DNA of 64,000 nt from positions 1 to 64,000 of the forward strand of contig NZ_RZJR01000006.1 in assembly GCF_003990975.1 (NCBI RefSeq). The letters run 5' to 3'. The position numbers and the translations under genes are program-made. Below are positions 37,260 to 46,827 of this stretch, piece by piece. This stretch comes from Cohnella sp. AR92 (GTDB lineage: Bacteria; Bacillota; Bacilli; Paenibacillales; Paenibacillaceae). Under the pieces are notes generated by a model that saw only the letters and a program-made list of their open reading frames with translations, did not search any database and had not been told where the DNA came from. Numbering within the stretch: the first letter of the stretch is position 1; every line of letters starts with the position of its first letter.

Positions 37260-37751
37260 ATGACGATTACGCTGATCGCGGCGGTTGCGCGGAACGGGGT
37301 TATCGGAGCGGACAACAAGCTGATCTGGAGACTTCCCGCCGATATGAAGTTCTTTAAGAGCCAGACGATCGGCAAGCCTGTTCTCATGGGAAGGAAGACC
37401 TTCGAATCGCTTGGCAAGCCCCTTGTCGACCGCACGAATATCATTCTGTCCAGGACGCTGGAGACGGCTCCCGATTCATGCGTGCTCGTTCGCACCGCGG
37501 ATGAGGCTATCGAGAGGGTCGGATCCGAAGAGGAGCTCATGGTGATCGGAGGAGCGGAGATTTACCGCTTGCTGATCGGCAGGGCAGACAGGCTTGTGCT
37601 GACCGAGATCCGCCAGGATTTCGAGGGGGATGCGCACTTCCCCGAATTCGATCGTTCGGATTGGGAATTGGTCTCCCGAACGGAAGGCGTCCAAGACGAG
37701 CGGAATACGCTCCCTTACGCATTCTGCGTCTATGAACGGCGCTCCGTGTAG
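37260..37751 (+). CDS. folA: Dihydrofolate reductase
   Basis: DHFR reduces dihydrofolate to tetrahydrofolate with NADPH. The 163-residue protein has the family motifs: LIAAVARNGVIGADNKLIWRLPADMKFF (substrate-binding Asp in LPADM), VLMGRKTFESLGKPL, NIILSRT and LMVIGGAEIYRLL. It follows thyA and is in the same orientation, as in many Firmicutes. ATG 37260 is preceded by AAAAGGTG. Confidence 0.95.
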   Translation: MTITLIAAVARNGVIGADNKLIWRLPADMKFFKSQTIGKPVLMGRKTFESLGKPLVDRTNIILSRTLETAPDSCVLVRTADEAIERVGSEEELMVIGGAEIYRLLIGRADRLVLTEIRQDFEGDAHFPEFDRSDWELVSRTEGVQDERNTLPYAFCVYERRSV

Positions 37752-37852
37752 ACAAATCGTACAAATTATTCAGAGAAAAATCCATTCTAGCTATAAAGGC
37801 CCGTCTGGTAGGATGAGTTAAATTAACGGCTCATGGATGCAAACTTAGACTC

Positions 37853-37881
37853 TTGCAACTTTTGAACTAGACGGCTATATT
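37853..37881 (+). promoter_or_regulatory. gltD promoter (sigma-A type)
   Basis: TTGCAA (37853-37858) and TATATT (37876-37881) are separated by 17 bp, about 55 bp before gltD. Confidence 0.65.
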
Positions 37882-37936
37882 AAAGGGTACTATTAGCGCT
37901 GCGTGTGCGAAACACCGATAGATGGAGGAAATGAAG

Positions 37937-39427
37937 ATGTCTACGCCTACGGGATTTATGGAATATCAACGCGAGCTTCCAAGCGATCGCGATCCTCTGG
38001 AACGCATCAAGGACTGGAATGAATTCCACCGGATGTTCTCCGAAGAACAATTGCGTACTCAAGGTGCCCGCTGCATGGATTGCGGCACTCCTTATTGCCA
38101 TACCGGAATGGAACTGGCCGGCAATGCTTCCGGCTGCCCGATCAACAACCTGATTCCGGAATGGAACAACCTCGTCTATCGCGGTCTCTGGAGAGAAGCG
38201 TACGAACGCCTGTCCAAGACGAATAACTTCCCCGAGTTCACGGGCCGCGTATGTCCGGCTCCTTGCGAAGGCTCCTGCACGGTCGGCCTTATCGGAGATC
38301 CGGTAACGATCAAGACGATCGAGCAAGCGATTATCGACCGCGCCTTCGAAGAGGGTTGGGTCGTTCCCCAACCGCCTAAGGCTCGCACGGGCAAGAAGGT
38401 TGCCGTCGTAGGCTCCGGACCTGCGGGACTCGCAACGGCGGCTCAATTGAACAAGGCTGGACATACCGTAACGGTATTCGAACGTTCGGACCGCCTCGGC
38501 GGCCTGCTCATGTACGGCATTCCGACGATGAAGCTGGAGAAGGACGTCGTTCAACGCCGCGTCGATCTTCTTGCGGCTGAAGGCATCAACTTCGTGACGA
38601 ACACCGAGATCGGCAAGGACATCACTTCCGAGCAGCTGGTCGCGGAATACGACGCGGTCGTTCTGTGCGGCGGAGCCACGAAGGCTCGCGGCGTCGGCAA
38701 TGTCGAAGGCGCGAACCTGAAGGGCATCTACCCGGCGATGGACTTCCTGACGACGAGCATCAAGAGCTACTTGGACAGCGGATTGGCAGACGGCCAGTAC
38801 ATCGACGCCAAAGACAAGCACGTTATCGTGATCGGCGGCGGAGATACCGGCACGGACTGCGTGGCGACGAGCCTTCGTCTCGGCTGCGCCAGCGTATCCC
38901 AGTTCGGCACGCACGCCAAGTCGCCTGAAGTCCGCGACGAAGTGAATAATCCGTGGCCGGAATTCCCGAACGTCTATACCCTTGATTATGCTCACGAAGA
39001 AGCGAAAGCCCTGTACGGCGAAGACCCTCGCGCCTTCTCCGTGTTGACGAAGAAGTTCGTCGGCGACGAGAACGGCAACGTGAAGGAGCTGCACACGGTT
39101 CAAATTCGCCGATACGTCGACGAGCAAGGCCGCAAGATCTACGAAGAGATTCCAGGCACCGAGAAGGTATGGCCGGCTGATCTTGTTCTCGTGGCGGTCG
39201 GCTTCGAAGGACCGGAGAGCACGATCATCGATCAGCTGGGTCTGGCGACGGATCGCCGTTCGAACGTGAAGGCGGCTTACGGCAAGTACAAGACCAGCGT
39301 AGACAAGGTATTCGCCGCAGGCGACATGCGCCGCGGTCAAAGCTTGATCGTATGGGCGATCAACGAAGGCCGCGAAGCGGCTCGCGAAGTCGACAAGTAC
39401 TTGATGGGATCGTCGATGCTTCCTTAA
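37937..39427 (+). CDS. gltD: Glutamate synthase small subunit (beta), lone copy
   Basis: GltD passes electrons from NADPH through FAD and iron-sulfur clusters to the large subunit GltB, which makes glutamate from glutamine and 2-oxoglutarate. The 496-residue protein has the N-terminal cluster cysteines [20 protein letters not shown] and [12 protein letters not shown] motif [19 protein letters not shown], an NADPH-site GGGDTGTDC and a C-terminal [17 protein letters not shown]. The ATG at 37937 lies 9 nt after GGAGG; an ATG at 37922 overlaps this site. No gltB gene is adjacent. Confidence 0.94.
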   Translation: MSTPTGFMEYQRELPSDRDPLERIKDWNEFHRMFSEEQLRTQGARCMDCGTPYCHTGMELAGNASGCPINNLIPEWNNLVYRGLWREAYERLSKTNNFPEFTGRVCPAPCEGSCTVGLIGDPVTIKTIEQAIIDRAFEEGWVVPQPPKARTGKKVAVVGSGPAGLATAAQLNKAGHTVTVFERSDRLGGLLMYGIPTMKLEKDVVQRRVDLLAAEGINFVTNTEIGKDITSEQLVAEYDAVVLCGGATKARGVGNVEGANLKGIYPAMDFLTTSIKSYLDSGLADGQYIDAKDKHVIVIGGGDTGTDCVATSLRLGCASVSQFGTHAKSPEVRDEVNNPWPEFPNVYTLDYAHEEAKALYGEDPRAFSVLTKKFVGDENGNVKELHTVQIRRYVDEQGRKIYEEIPGTEKVWPADLVLVAVGFEGPESTIIDQLGLATDRRSNVKAAYGKYKTSVDKVFAAGDMRRGQSLIVWAINEGREAAREVDKYLMGSSMLP

Positions 39428-39467
39428 GGCGGCAGCGGTTCGACATGAACGTTACCATTCGATAGTT

Positions 39468-39525
39468 AGAGGGTTGTCCTCGGGTTCAGGGATCTTCAGG
39501 ATCTCCTGCCGGGGGCAGCCTTTTT
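39468..39525 (+). terminator. Probable terminator after gltD
   Basis: An imperfect stem joins AGGGTTGTCC with GGGCAGCCT, with inner CAGG/CCTG pairing, followed by five T. Confidence 0.55.
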
Positions 39526-39561
39526 GCATGAATACCCTCATAAGTTGGAGGCAAGCCATCG

Positions 39562-39873
39562 ATGATTAAGTACGGAGACGACCGGATCACAGAGCTCAAG
39601 TTCGCTCAATTCCACCCGCGGATCGAACGCAGAAACGAGCAATGGGTCGATGTGGAGCTCAAGTTCGAGACCAAGCCGAATACGGACGAAGTGCCGGACG
39701 ACCTGATCGAATTGACGGCGCTCGTCATATGCACTCGGGCAGGCGCACCGATTCAGATCGAAGCCCAGGATGAAGGCTGCGACTGCGAATATCAATTCAC
39801 CTTCTTCGAGAAGGAGCAGATCGAAGCATTCATTCTTAGCGAACCTATGCAGGAGGCCATTCGTCAAGCTTAA
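39562..39873 (+). CDS. Uncharacterised 103-residue acidic protein
   Basis: ATG 39562 is preceded by GGAGG at about 10 nt. The product (IKYGDDRITELKFAQFHPR, then EVPDDLIELTALVICTR, DEGCDCEYQFTFFEKEQIEAF) is acidic, without membrane segments, and contains a CDC motif. I recognise no family; codon use and ribosome site support a real gene. Confidence 0.65.
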   Translation: MIKYGDDRITELKFAQFHPRIERRNEQWVDVELKFETKPNTDEVPDDLIELTALVICTRAGAPIQIEAQDEGCDCEYQFTFFEKEQIEAFILSEPMQEAIRQA

Positions 39874-40008
39874 CATCCCGTGAAGAATACATGATTGGGT
39901 GCGGTTGGCGAATCTAGTTCTTCCCCCAAATCTTTCCTCTATGATAAACTAAGCGAAGGGAAGTAGACTACCGATCGATAGTCGCTTAGGGGAGGGGAAC
40001 GGAAGCGG

Positions 40009-41124
40009 ATGAATAGCGCGGTGCTGCTGTCGCCTTCGGATGTCGTCGTCATCCGCCGATATGTCCAGACGAAGTACGCCCCTCTGCCGAGCGCCCGGCA
40101 GGCGGAGATCGTCGCGGATGCTATCCGCGGCACGATCGAGCGAAGGCTTCCGGATTTAAAGCCGGAGATCAAAGCCCATGTCACCAAGGAACTCATCCGA
40201 CGATGCCTGGTGAGCGAAGGTAGAGACGTGATTCCGGAGGACGTTCTCGAGGTATGCTCGGAGATTCGCATCGAGGAGCCGAAGGACCTGGATCGTCTGT
40301 ACGACTGGCTGGAGGCCCGCGAGTCCGGCAGATGGACTCGCGAGCAGATCGCATCTCTAGTGAATAGAGGGAGCCGGAAGCTTGCCTCTCTAGGGGAAGA
40401 GCATGCCTTGACGGCTGTCGCGGAGCCGCTGCAGCCCGAATGGGGATCGCTTGCTCCGGCGGCTCCATCGGATAAGTCGGCGTCTTTGTCGGTACCGTGG
40501 TGGCATTGGCGCCGCAGCACGTTATGGGGAGCGTTGTCTGCCGCTCTAATAGCCGGCGTCATTCTCTGGACGATTCCGGAGATTTACGGAAGCAATGGCG
40601 ATACGGCTATCGAAGCAGCTCCTCCGCAATCGGCCGTTGCAGAAGCGGCGCGAGCGGATGCCTCCGGAATGCCGGTCGAGCTCCGCTATATGGACTTTGA
40701 GAGGGAACCGGTGCTTGCCTACTTGCACGGACGGGACTCTTTGCTCGCGCAAGAGCCGTATTTCACGGCCATTATCGAAAGCGCGAGAGAGTTCGATGTG
40801 AACCCCTTGCTGCTGTTGGCCATAACGGGTCAGGAGCAGGGCTTCGTGCCAAGAACCCACAAGCAGGCGAAGGAGATCGCGAACAATCCGTTTAACGTGT
40901 TCCATAGCTGGCAGGAATACAATACCGATATTCGCGACTCCTCGCGCATAGCCGCCAAGACGATCGCCAAGCGAGGCGGCTCGACCCCCGAAGGGGAGGA
41001 TGCGATCGAATGGATCAATCGCAAGTATGCGGAGGATATGGCTTGGTCGACGGGGGTTCGCCAGCTGTTCGCCAAGCTGACGGAGCTTTCCCAAGCTCGA
41101 TCCGATCAAGAAGCCGTTCAATAG
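40009..41124 (+). CDS. Membrane-anchored peptidoglycan hydrolase-like protein (glucosaminidase-type)
   Basis: The 371-residue protein has a helical N-terminal cytoplasmic domain (about 1-160), one membrane segment (TLWGALSAALIAGVILWTIPEI, about 170-190) and an extracytoplasmic domain whose core, PLLLLAITGQEQGFVPRTHKQAKEIANNPFNVFHSWQEY, resembles the catalytic region of LytF/FlgJ-type glucosaminidases (catalytic Glu in TGQEQGF, then NNPFNV). ATG 40009 follows a GGGGAGGGG. Confidence in the enzymatic role is moderate. Confidence 0.6.
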   Translation: MNSAVLLSPSDVVVIRRYVQTKYAPLPSARQAEIVADAIRGTIERRLPDLKPEIKAHVTKELIRRCLVSEGRDVIPEDVLEVCSEIRIEEPKDLDRLYDWLEARESGRWTREQIASLVNRGSRKLASLGEEHALTAVAEPLQPEWGSLAPAAPSDKSASLSVPWWHWRRSTLWGALSAALIAGVILWTIPEIYGSNGDTAIEAAPPQSAVAEAARADASGMPVELRYMDFEREPVLAYLHGRDSLLAQEPYFTAIIESAREFDVNPLLLLAITGQEQGFVPRTHKQAKEIANNPFNVFHSWQEYNTDIRDSSRIAAKTIAKRGGSTPEGEDAIEWINRKYAEDMAWSTGVRQLFAKLTELSQARSDQEAVQ

Positions 41125-41138
41125 ATAGAGCAAGAATA

Positions 41139-41192
41139 ACAGCCTGCGTTCCGTCCCTTGATGGGGACGTGCTCGCAGGCTGTATTTTTTGA
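41139..41192 (+). terminator. Terminator after the glucosaminidase-like gene
   Basis: ACAGCCTGCG (41139-41148) pairs with CGCAGGCTGT (41174-41183), with inner CGTCCC/GGGACG pairing and a following run of six T. Confidence 0.93.
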
Positions 41193-41267
41193 TTTCTCCT
41201 TGCGTTGTATCCGAAGAAGAGAAGCATATACTCCTAGGGTGAACGACGAGGGAGGTAGGGATAGAGA

Positions 41268-42440
41268 ATGGTTCGGCTAAGCCCGGAATACGCGGTTCGG
41301 GTCGCCTCTCAGCTTCTTCCGATCGGAGCGGAGCTGGCTTATCTGGAATATCCGGCTCGTCATCCGGCGGTATTGGCTGCGGATCTGGATGGCGACCGGA
41401 ATCCGGAGATCACTTGCGTCTATCGAACGGCGGAAGGCATGCAGGCGCTTATCGCGAAACACTCCATCGAAGGCTGGTATACCGCCTGTCGGATGAAGGG
41501 GCCCGGTTACGGCGTTGCCCGGATGGCAGCGGCGCCTATCGCCGGAATCTATCCTCCGACCTTGGCGGTCGGGTGGCAGATCGGAGAGAGATGGGCGCAG
41601 CTCGATTTATGGCAGTATGAACAGGGCGGTTATCGGCATCTGACCCCATCCGATATCTTATACAGCAAGCTTGCGATCGTGGAGTCCTCGCCGGGGCGTA
41701 ACCGCGACGGGCTCTGTCGCTTGGCTCTCTGGGTCCAGGATACCGAAGAAGCGTATCGGGTGGATCTCTATCGCTGGCAGGCAGGGGGCCTAGTCCGCGA
41801 TCCGGAGGCGTATCCCGCCTACTTCGCGAACGCGGTCGTTCCCTACTACACGAAGCTCGTCAGCGAACGGCCCGGTTCGACTCTTTATCGGCGATTCCTG
41901 GAAGAGGCTCGCGGCCAAGCGGGGGGGACGGCTCCGAGAAGGGAGACGGCCGTCGATCTTACGGTATTGGCGCCGGAGCGCGCGCGCGATGTTGCCCTCG
42001 AAGCTGCGATTGCGGCCGCGTACGGAATGACTGCGGAGGATCAAGGAAGCTATGCTTATAACCGGCTGGATCTTAACGGCGATGGAAGCCCGGAGACGAT
42101 CGTGTTCTTGTCCGGCTCGACATTCTGCGGGTCCGGCGGATGCAGCGCGGCGATCTTCCGAACGGAGGACGGGAACTATCGCCTGCTCTCCAAGCTTACT
42201 CTGGTCCACACGCCGATAATCGTGGGCAACACGATGACGAACGGCTATCGGGACCTCATCGTAATCATATCCGGAGGAGGAATACAGGAGCCCGTCTACA
42301 AAATCCTTAAATTTAACGGCATAAACTACCCTTCGAATCCTACAATTGAGCCTGAGCTACCCGCTGGCGCAAGATTGGAAGGGAAGGCGATCCTGGGGGA
42401 CGACAGCAGCCTATTCTCCGGGATTCCGCTGAAGCCTTAA
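41268..42440 (+). CDS. Uncharacterised protein with FG-GAP/VCBS-like calcium-loop repeats
   Basis: The 390-residue protein has two Asp-rich loops typical of VCBS/FG-GAP beta-propeller blades: AADLDGDRNPEIT (about residues 43-55) and NRLDLNGDGSPETIVF (about residues 262-277). A cysteine pair lies in TFCGSGGCSAAIF. There is no signal peptide or membrane segment in the form starting at ATG 41268 (behind GGGAGG), so export is not evident. Function is unknown. Confidence 0.6.
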   Translation: MVRLSPEYAVRVASQLLPIGAELAYLEYPARHPAVLAADLDGDRNPEITCVYRTAEGMQALIAKHSIEGWYTACRMKGPGYGVARMAAAPIAGIYPPTLAVGWQIGERWAQLDLWQYEQGGYRHLTPSDILYSKLAIVESSPGRNRDGLCRLALWVQDTEEAYRVDLYRWQAGGLVRDPEAYPAYFANAVVPYYTKLVSERPGSTLYRRFLEEARGQAGGTAPRRETAVDLTVLAPERARDVALEAAIAAAYGMTAEDQGSYAYNRLDLNGDGSPETIVFLSGSTFCGSGGCSAAIFRTEDGNYRLLSKLTLVHTPIIVGNTMTNGYRDLIVIISGGGIQEPVYKILKFNGINYPSNPTIEPELPAGARLEGKAILGDDSSLFSGIPLKP

Positions 42441-42534
42441 AGATTCTGTTTGCATTTTCCGCAGATGAATGAGAAAATTTTCTTGCAACGATCATACCCG
42501 AGCCTTTGCAAGGATGGAATCTGGAGGACCCGCA

Positions 42535-43095
42535 ATGAGAAGAAGCACTATCGCCGTCGATATGGACGATACGATCTGCCATCTTGTTAAACGCGCCATT
42601 TATCACAATAATAGAGAATTTCCGACTCATCCGCTGCGATACGAGGACATGATGGATTGGAACACCGACCATCTCCGGCATCCCGACAGCACGCAGGAAG
42701 TGTTCTTCGGCAGGCCGGGGCTGTTCGAGGAATTGGAGCTGTACGACGAGCATGTGGTCGAAGAGATGGAGAAGCTCCATCGCGACTACGACGTCCTTAT
42801 CGTTACGGCTGGACAGCCAGGGACGATAGGGGAGAAGTGGAACTGGCTGCAGAAGCACATGCCGTTCATCCCGCTCGAGAACTTCTTCGTCAGCAAGCGC
42901 AAGAGCCTGATTCAATTCGATTTGCTGATCGATGACGGCCCTCACAACCTGCTGCCGGCGATCGAAGCGGGGCGGAAGGTACTCTGCATTCCGCACCCTT
43001 GGAATGTTAGATTCCGCCAGCAATACGATTTTCCTCTGATGGATTCGTGGAAGAACGCGAAGGAACGCGTCGATCAGCTGTTGGAGAGGAATTAA
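42535..43095 (+). CDS. 5'(3')-deoxyribonucleotidase (HAD family, NT5C type)
   Basis: The 186-residue protein has the HAD motifs of 5'(3')-deoxyribonucleotidases: VDMDDTICHL (nucleophile and acid), VTAGQPGTIGEKW (motif II region), KRKSLIQFDLLIDDGPHNL (motif III and IV). These enzymes dephosphorylate deoxynucleoside monophosphates, limiting dNTP pools. The ATG 42535 lies behind GGAGG; an upstream open frame from 42469 has no ribosome site. A downstream hairpin separates it from the MCP gene. Confidence 0.88.
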   Translation: MRRSTIAVDMDDTICHLVKRAIYHNNREFPTHPLRYEDMMDWNTDHLRHPDSTQEVFFGRPGLFEELELYDEHVVEEMEKLHRDYDVLIVTAGQPGTIGEKWNWLQKHMPFIPLENFFVSKRKSLIQFDLLIDDGPHNLLPAIEAGRKVLCIPHPWNVRFRQQYDFPLMDSWKNAKERVDQLLERN

Positions 43096-43110
43096 ACGAT
43101 AGGAATAATC

Positions 43111-43150
43111 GAAAGGCCCCGCCGGTCTTAACGACTTGGCAGGGCCTTTC
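43111..43150. terminator. Bidirectional terminator between nucleotidase and MCP genes
   Basis: GAAAGGCCC and GGGCCTTTC form a stem with an inner GCC/GGC pair; the hairpin lies between convergent genes. Confidence 0.8.
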
Positions 43151-43156
43151 GGCTTC

Positions 43157-44638
43157 TTATCGGGTACGATCGATCAGCTGTTTAAGCTCCGATACGAGCT
43201 TGTCCAGGCTGCCGTAGCTGTCGACGACGCCTTCGATCTTGTTGTTCTGATCCTCCAGGCTGGCGCACACTTCCTCAAGGGAGGACATGTTGCGTTCGGC
43301 GGCGGAAGCGATCAGATTCGAATCGCTGGCGATGCCCGAGTATTTCTCTCGGACGCTCTCGGCCGACCGATAAGCAAGTTCCGCCTGCGCTTTGACCCGA
43401 TCCGTGTTGCCGGAGATGTTCCCGATGATCTGGTTGACCTGAAGGCAGGCCGCATGGCTGGCCTCGACGGCGATCTCGCCTCTGGACACTTCGTCGCTCA
43501 CCGCTTCGATCTGCGTGCGCACCGCGTCTAGAATGGACGCGATCTCGGCGGTCGCCGAGCGAGAATGGTCGGCCAGCTTGCGAACCTCCTGAGACACGAT
43601 CGCGAAGCCCTTGCCGTGCTCGCCCGCGCGGGCGGCTTCGATCGCGGCGTTGAGGGAGAGGAGGTTCGTCTGGTCGGCGATCTCGCCGATGGTGCCGATA
43701 ATCGAACTGACGCGATCGTTCTGTTCGCTGAGCGCGTTCATGAGCTGAACGGTCTCGCGGATGATCAGGCGAACCCGGCCGACTTCCTCGGAGAGCGCGG
43801 CAATCCGGCTCTCTCCGGCATGGGTCAGCTCCGCCGTCTCGGCGGAATAGCTCCGAAGCCGCTGCGTTCCATCCGCCAGATCCGTGATGAACCCGTCTAC
43901 CTGATGCACCGAGCCCGAGACCGAGATGACGGCATGGCTCTGCTGCTCGATATCCTGGGACATCTCTTGGAAGGCGGCTGTCACTTCGCGGGAGATGTGG
44001 CCCGTCTTGTTCACTTCGTGCTTCTGGCTGGTACTGAATTCGCTCAGCACCTTAATGGACGACTCAAGCTTCTCGACGAGCCTGTCGGACAATTCCTTGG
44101 CTGCCGCCGTCTGTTTATGCTCTTCCGTCACTTGCCGCTGCAGCTTCTCCCCGAAGCGGGCGGAAGTCGCCAACGCGGCGGTAAGGAAGATCAGGTACAG
44201 GTAGAGATAAAGCAGGGAATCGTTCGGGAACAAAGTATCGCCCAGCTTCGGATCCAGGAATACGTACGTCGTCGTCGCCATGCCGAGAAGACCCGCGAGC
44301 AGAATGGGCTTGTAGTTCGAGTAGAGAGTCATGAGCGCCACGTTGACGTAGACCAGAAAATAAGTGCTGACGATCGGATTCGGGTCCGAGACGATCAAGA
44401 GAAGGGTGATCACGGACAGGATGACCGAAACGAGATACATCACGTACTGGCTCATTATGCGTTTGTAGGTCATGACTGTCGCGCTGGAGCAAGTGATACC
44501 CCCGAATACGATCAGGATGACCAGCATTCGGAGCGGAAGATCCGCCGAGAGATCGGCAACGATGCCGAGGAGGAGCATTCCCCATAGGATTTTGACATAA
44601 AGCCGATTTCGTCTGTCCAGAACCGTCAGTTCGTTCAT
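43157..44638 (-). CDS. Methyl-accepting chemotaxis protein with an integral-membrane sensor
   Basis: The 493-residue protein has about six membrane segments in residues 15-165 ([98 protein letters not shown]) and no periplasmic sensor or HAMP domain. A long coiled-coil signalling domain follows, with the hairpin tip [41 protein letters not shown]. It therefore senses something through the membrane part itself. Not near a flagellar cluster here. Confidence 0.9.
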   Translation of the reverse strand: MNELTVLDRRNRLYVKILWGMLLLGIVADLSADLPLRMLVILIVFGGITCSSATVMTYKRIMSQYVMYLVSVILSVITLLLIVSDPNPIVSTYFLVYVNVALMTLYSNYKPILLAGLLGMATTTYVFLDPKLGDTLFPNDSLLYLYLYLIFLTAALATSARFGEKLQRQVTEEHKQTAAAKELSDRLVEKLESSIKVLSEFSTSQKHEVNKTGHISREVTAAFQEMSQDIEQQSHAVISVSGSVHQVDGFITDLADGTQRLRSYSAETAELTHAGESRIAALSEEVGRVRLIIRETVQLMNALSEQNDRVSSIIGTIGEIADQTNLLSLNAAIEAARAGEHGKGFAIVSQEVRKLADHSRSATAEIASILDAVRTQIEAVSDEVSRGEIAVEASHAACLQVNQIIGNISGNTDRVKAQAELAYRSAESVREKYSGIASDSNLIASAAERNMSSLEEVCASLEDQNNKIEGVVDSYGSLDKLVSELKQLIDRTR

Positions 44639-44662
44639 TATGTACCGCCTTCACCGATTAAA

Positions 44663-45244
44663 TTATCTAGTTAGAACATTCTCCGCCAGAACGGGCAGTT
44701 CGACGCCCTCCAGCACATCCAGGTCCAGCCAATCGTACTTGGCCGGGTATTCGAGGATGGACTTCACGTCGAAAATTACCGGAATGACGGTGTCGCCTTT
44801 GTAGTAAAGCGATCTTCCCACCTTGTCGGTAGGTACCCGATACGTGATTCGCAAGGCTCGATAGAAGACGGGTTCCATCAGAGACAGCAGATAATGATAG
44901 CCGTTCGCTTTGCAGAATCCGACCAGAAGCGTAAGCATCTCGGTCAGATAAGGTCCCCGGTGTTCCTTAAGGAAAGCGATCTTGTCGACCTCGATCGCCT
45001 TGGAAGGATCAACCGCCACCCAGGGGTGCAGGGAGAAGGGGGCGATGGAATCCAGCCGGCTATCTTCCGGGCGGTAAGGCTTGAATTCCGCCGTACCGGC
45101 AGCCTCTCCCAACGGAGTAACGGACAGATACCTGCCGAGATATTCCGTCGAGAACTCGAACTCGAAATTTTTCTCGCGCCAAACCGTCATCCAGATGTAG
45201 TTAAACAGCGCAGCCTCCATTTCGTTTTGTACTTTCTTGATCAT
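44663..45244 (-). CDS. LuxI/FeeM-like acyltransferase-fold protein
   Basis: The 193-residue protein resembles the GNAT-like autoinducer-synthase and N-acyl amino acid synthase group: YLSVTPLGEAAGTAEFKPYRPEDS, AIEVDKIAFLKEHRG and YHYLLSLMEPVFYRALRITYRVPTDKVGRSLYYKGDTVIPVIF match the spacing of LuxI/FeeM strands (GTARL.p, E..KIAV, then the substrate strand). Similarity is seen by eye only and is weak in the N-terminal basic motif. I start at ATG 45244 behind GGAGGG. A 24-codon ORF overlaps its start, and the MCP gene lies 24 bp downstream in the same orientation. Confidence 0.5.
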   Translation of the reverse strand: MIKKVQNEMEAALFNYIWMTVWREKNFEFEFSTEYLGRYLSVTPLGEAAGTAEFKPYRPEDSRLDSIAPFSLHPWVAVDPSKAIEVDKIAFLKEHRGPYLTEMLTLLVGFCKANGYHYLLSLMEPVFYRALRITYRVPTDKVGRSLYYKGDTVIPVIFDVKSILEYPAKYDWLDLDVLEGVELPVLAENVLTR

Positions 45245-45315
45245 ACGGCATCCCTCCAAGTCCTTCTTTTCTCTAACGGACAGTCTGCTTCTGACCGGAA
45301 TTTTTCGTTTATCAA
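45241..45315 (-). CDS. 24-codon ORF overlapping the start of the acyltransferase-like gene
   Basis: On the minus strand AAAGGAGGTGA is followed by a TTG at 45313-45315 and a 24-codon ORF (first residues MINEKFRSEADCP) whose TGA overlaps the next gene's ATG in the sequence ATGA. The exceptional ribosome site and the overlap argue for translation, either of a small peptide or as a translational-coupling leader. Too short to assign. No known leader or signal-peptide motif seen. Confidence 0.6.
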   Translation of the reverse strand: MINEKFRSEADCPLEKRRTWRDAV

Positions 45316-45450
45316 TTCACCTCCTTTAGGACTATATAAGTATACTATCGGAAATCTATGGAAACTTATTAGAAAATACTTTCATAATATAATAACACAT
45401 GGGAATTGTCGACATTAAAACCATGAATTCGTTTCTTCTTCAGGGCTCCT

Positions 45451-45534
45451 ATTGAACGAATCAATAGATCGAATCGTCCGATAGACAAAATCTATCGATC
45501 GGCGATTGACTAGTTCCGCAGGGGAATGTAAGAT
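45451..45534 (+). promoter_or_regulatory. LLM oxidoreductase promoter with inverted repeats
   Basis: TTGACT (45506-45511) and TAAGAT (45529-45534) are 17 bp apart. Just upstream are a perfect 7-bp inverted repeat CGATAGA/TCTATCG (45479-45497) and a 5-bp one, ATTGA/TCAAT (45451-45465), suggesting an operator. The rest of the 295-bp region between the mini-ORF and the LLM gene is AT-rich with no clear feature. Confidence 0.6.
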
Positions 45535-45610
45535 TGTTCCTATCCATACATATCCGACCGGGAAGGTTGTATATGAAAATCAACGATTCCTGCGGGAGGC
45601 ACCTCCATTC

Positions 45611-46645
45611 ATGAAGATCGCGCTGTTCAGTCTGCTGATGAATATCCCGAACGCGGTGACGGGAGAGACTTTAACCGATTGGCAGAAGCTGCAGAACGTC
45701 ATAAAACAAGCGGAGTTAGCCGAGAAGCTCGGCTTCGACGCCTACGGGATCGGGGAGAGACACGGCCAACCCTTCCTGTCTTCGTCCCCTCCGGTGGTGC
45801 TCACCGCTATCGCGGCCCGAACGACGCGAATCCGGCTTCTCACGACGGTAACGGTCCTTAGCGTTCTCGATCCGGTGCGGGTCGCCGAAGATTACGCTAC
45901 GCTCGATCAATTGTCCGGCGGCCGGTTAGAGCTCATGATCGGCAAAGGGAACGATCCCCGCCATTATCCCCTGTTCGGCATTCCGGAAGAGGAGCAGTGG
46001 GATTCGCTTGCCGAGCGTTACTACTTGCTTAAGAGGCTTTGGGAGGAAGAGAACGTGAGCTGGGAGGGGAGATATCGTCCTGCGCTGCATCAGGTGACGA
46101 CCCAGCCGCGGCCGTTCCAGAAGAAGATCCCGATCTGGCACGGCAGCGCGTCCAGTACGCTGTCGACGGAACTGGCGGCCAAGAACGGAGACCCGATTTT
46201 CTCCTCGAACGCCTTCCATCCGATGGCGAAGTACAAAGCGCTTATCGATCATTATCGCGAGCGCTGGGCTTATTACGGCCGCGATCCCGAGGACGCGATT
46301 GTCGGCTCGGGGGCGGGAAGCCTCTTCCTGGCGGACACGAAGGAAGAAGCGATCGAGCGGTATCGCCCTTATTATCAAGCGTTCAGCTTGACGGAAGCGG
46401 CGCAGCACAATCGCTCTCCCTTCACCAGCTTGGAAGACACGGTCGAGAAAGGCCCCGCTTTGGTCGGCAGCGCGGACAGCGTGATCGAGAAGATCTTGAA
46501 GTATCATGAGGCCTTCGGGCATCAGGTTCTCGCGATCAGCGTCGACGGGTTGACCGAAGCGGAGCAGAGGGAGCAGGTGGAACGATTCGCCTCGGACGTA
46601 TTGCCGGTGCTCAAACGCGAAATCCCCGGCAAGGTGTGGGGATAA
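45611..46645 (+). CDS. LLM-class flavin-dependent oxidoreductase
   Basis: The 344-residue protein begins MKIALFSLLMNIPNAVTGE and shows luciferase-like monooxygenase motifs: GFDAYGIGERHGQPFLSSSP, LLTTVTVLSVLDPVRVAEDYATLDQLSGGRLELMIGKG, then PQPRPFQKKIPIWHGSAS. It uses FMN supplied by a reductase; the substrate is unknown. ATG 45611 lies 12 nt after GGGAGG, with CCTCC between them, so the ribosome site can pair locally. Confidence 0.9.
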   Translation: MKIALFSLLMNIPNAVTGETLTDWQKLQNVIKQAELAEKLGFDAYGIGERHGQPFLSSSPPVVLTAIAARTTRIRLLTTVTVLSVLDPVRVAEDYATLDQLSGGRLELMIGKGNDPRHYPLFGIPEEEQWDSLAERYYLLKRLWEEENVSWEGRYRPALHQVTTQPRPFQKKIPIWHGSASSTLSTELAAKNGDPIFSSNAFHPMAKYKALIDHYRERWAYYGRDPEDAIVGSGAGSLFLADTKEEAIERYRPYYQAFSLTEAAQHNRSPFTSLEDTVEKGPALVGSADSVIEKILKYHEAFGHQVLAISVDGLTEAEQREQVERFASDVLPVLKREIPGKVWG

Positions 46646-46697
46646 CGGTTATCCTAGTAGGCCAGTCCTTGCTTTCTATTAGGTAGATGCATTGACT

Positions 46698-46747
46698 AAA
46701 AGCAGAGAGACGAAGCGGAATGGATCCGCTCGCTTCTCTGCTTTTGC
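46698..46747 (+). terminator. Terminator after the LLM gene
   Basis: AAAAGCAGAGA (46698-46708) pairs with TCTCTGCTTTT (46735-46745), with an inner GAAGCGG/CCGCTCG arm. Confidence 0.9.
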
Positions 46748-46827
46748 GTTTGCAGAATCAGGAATCTTATGGTTACATTATATGGTAGATCGATAAAAAG
46801 AGAGCGCAGGCCAAAGGAGAGGGCAAA

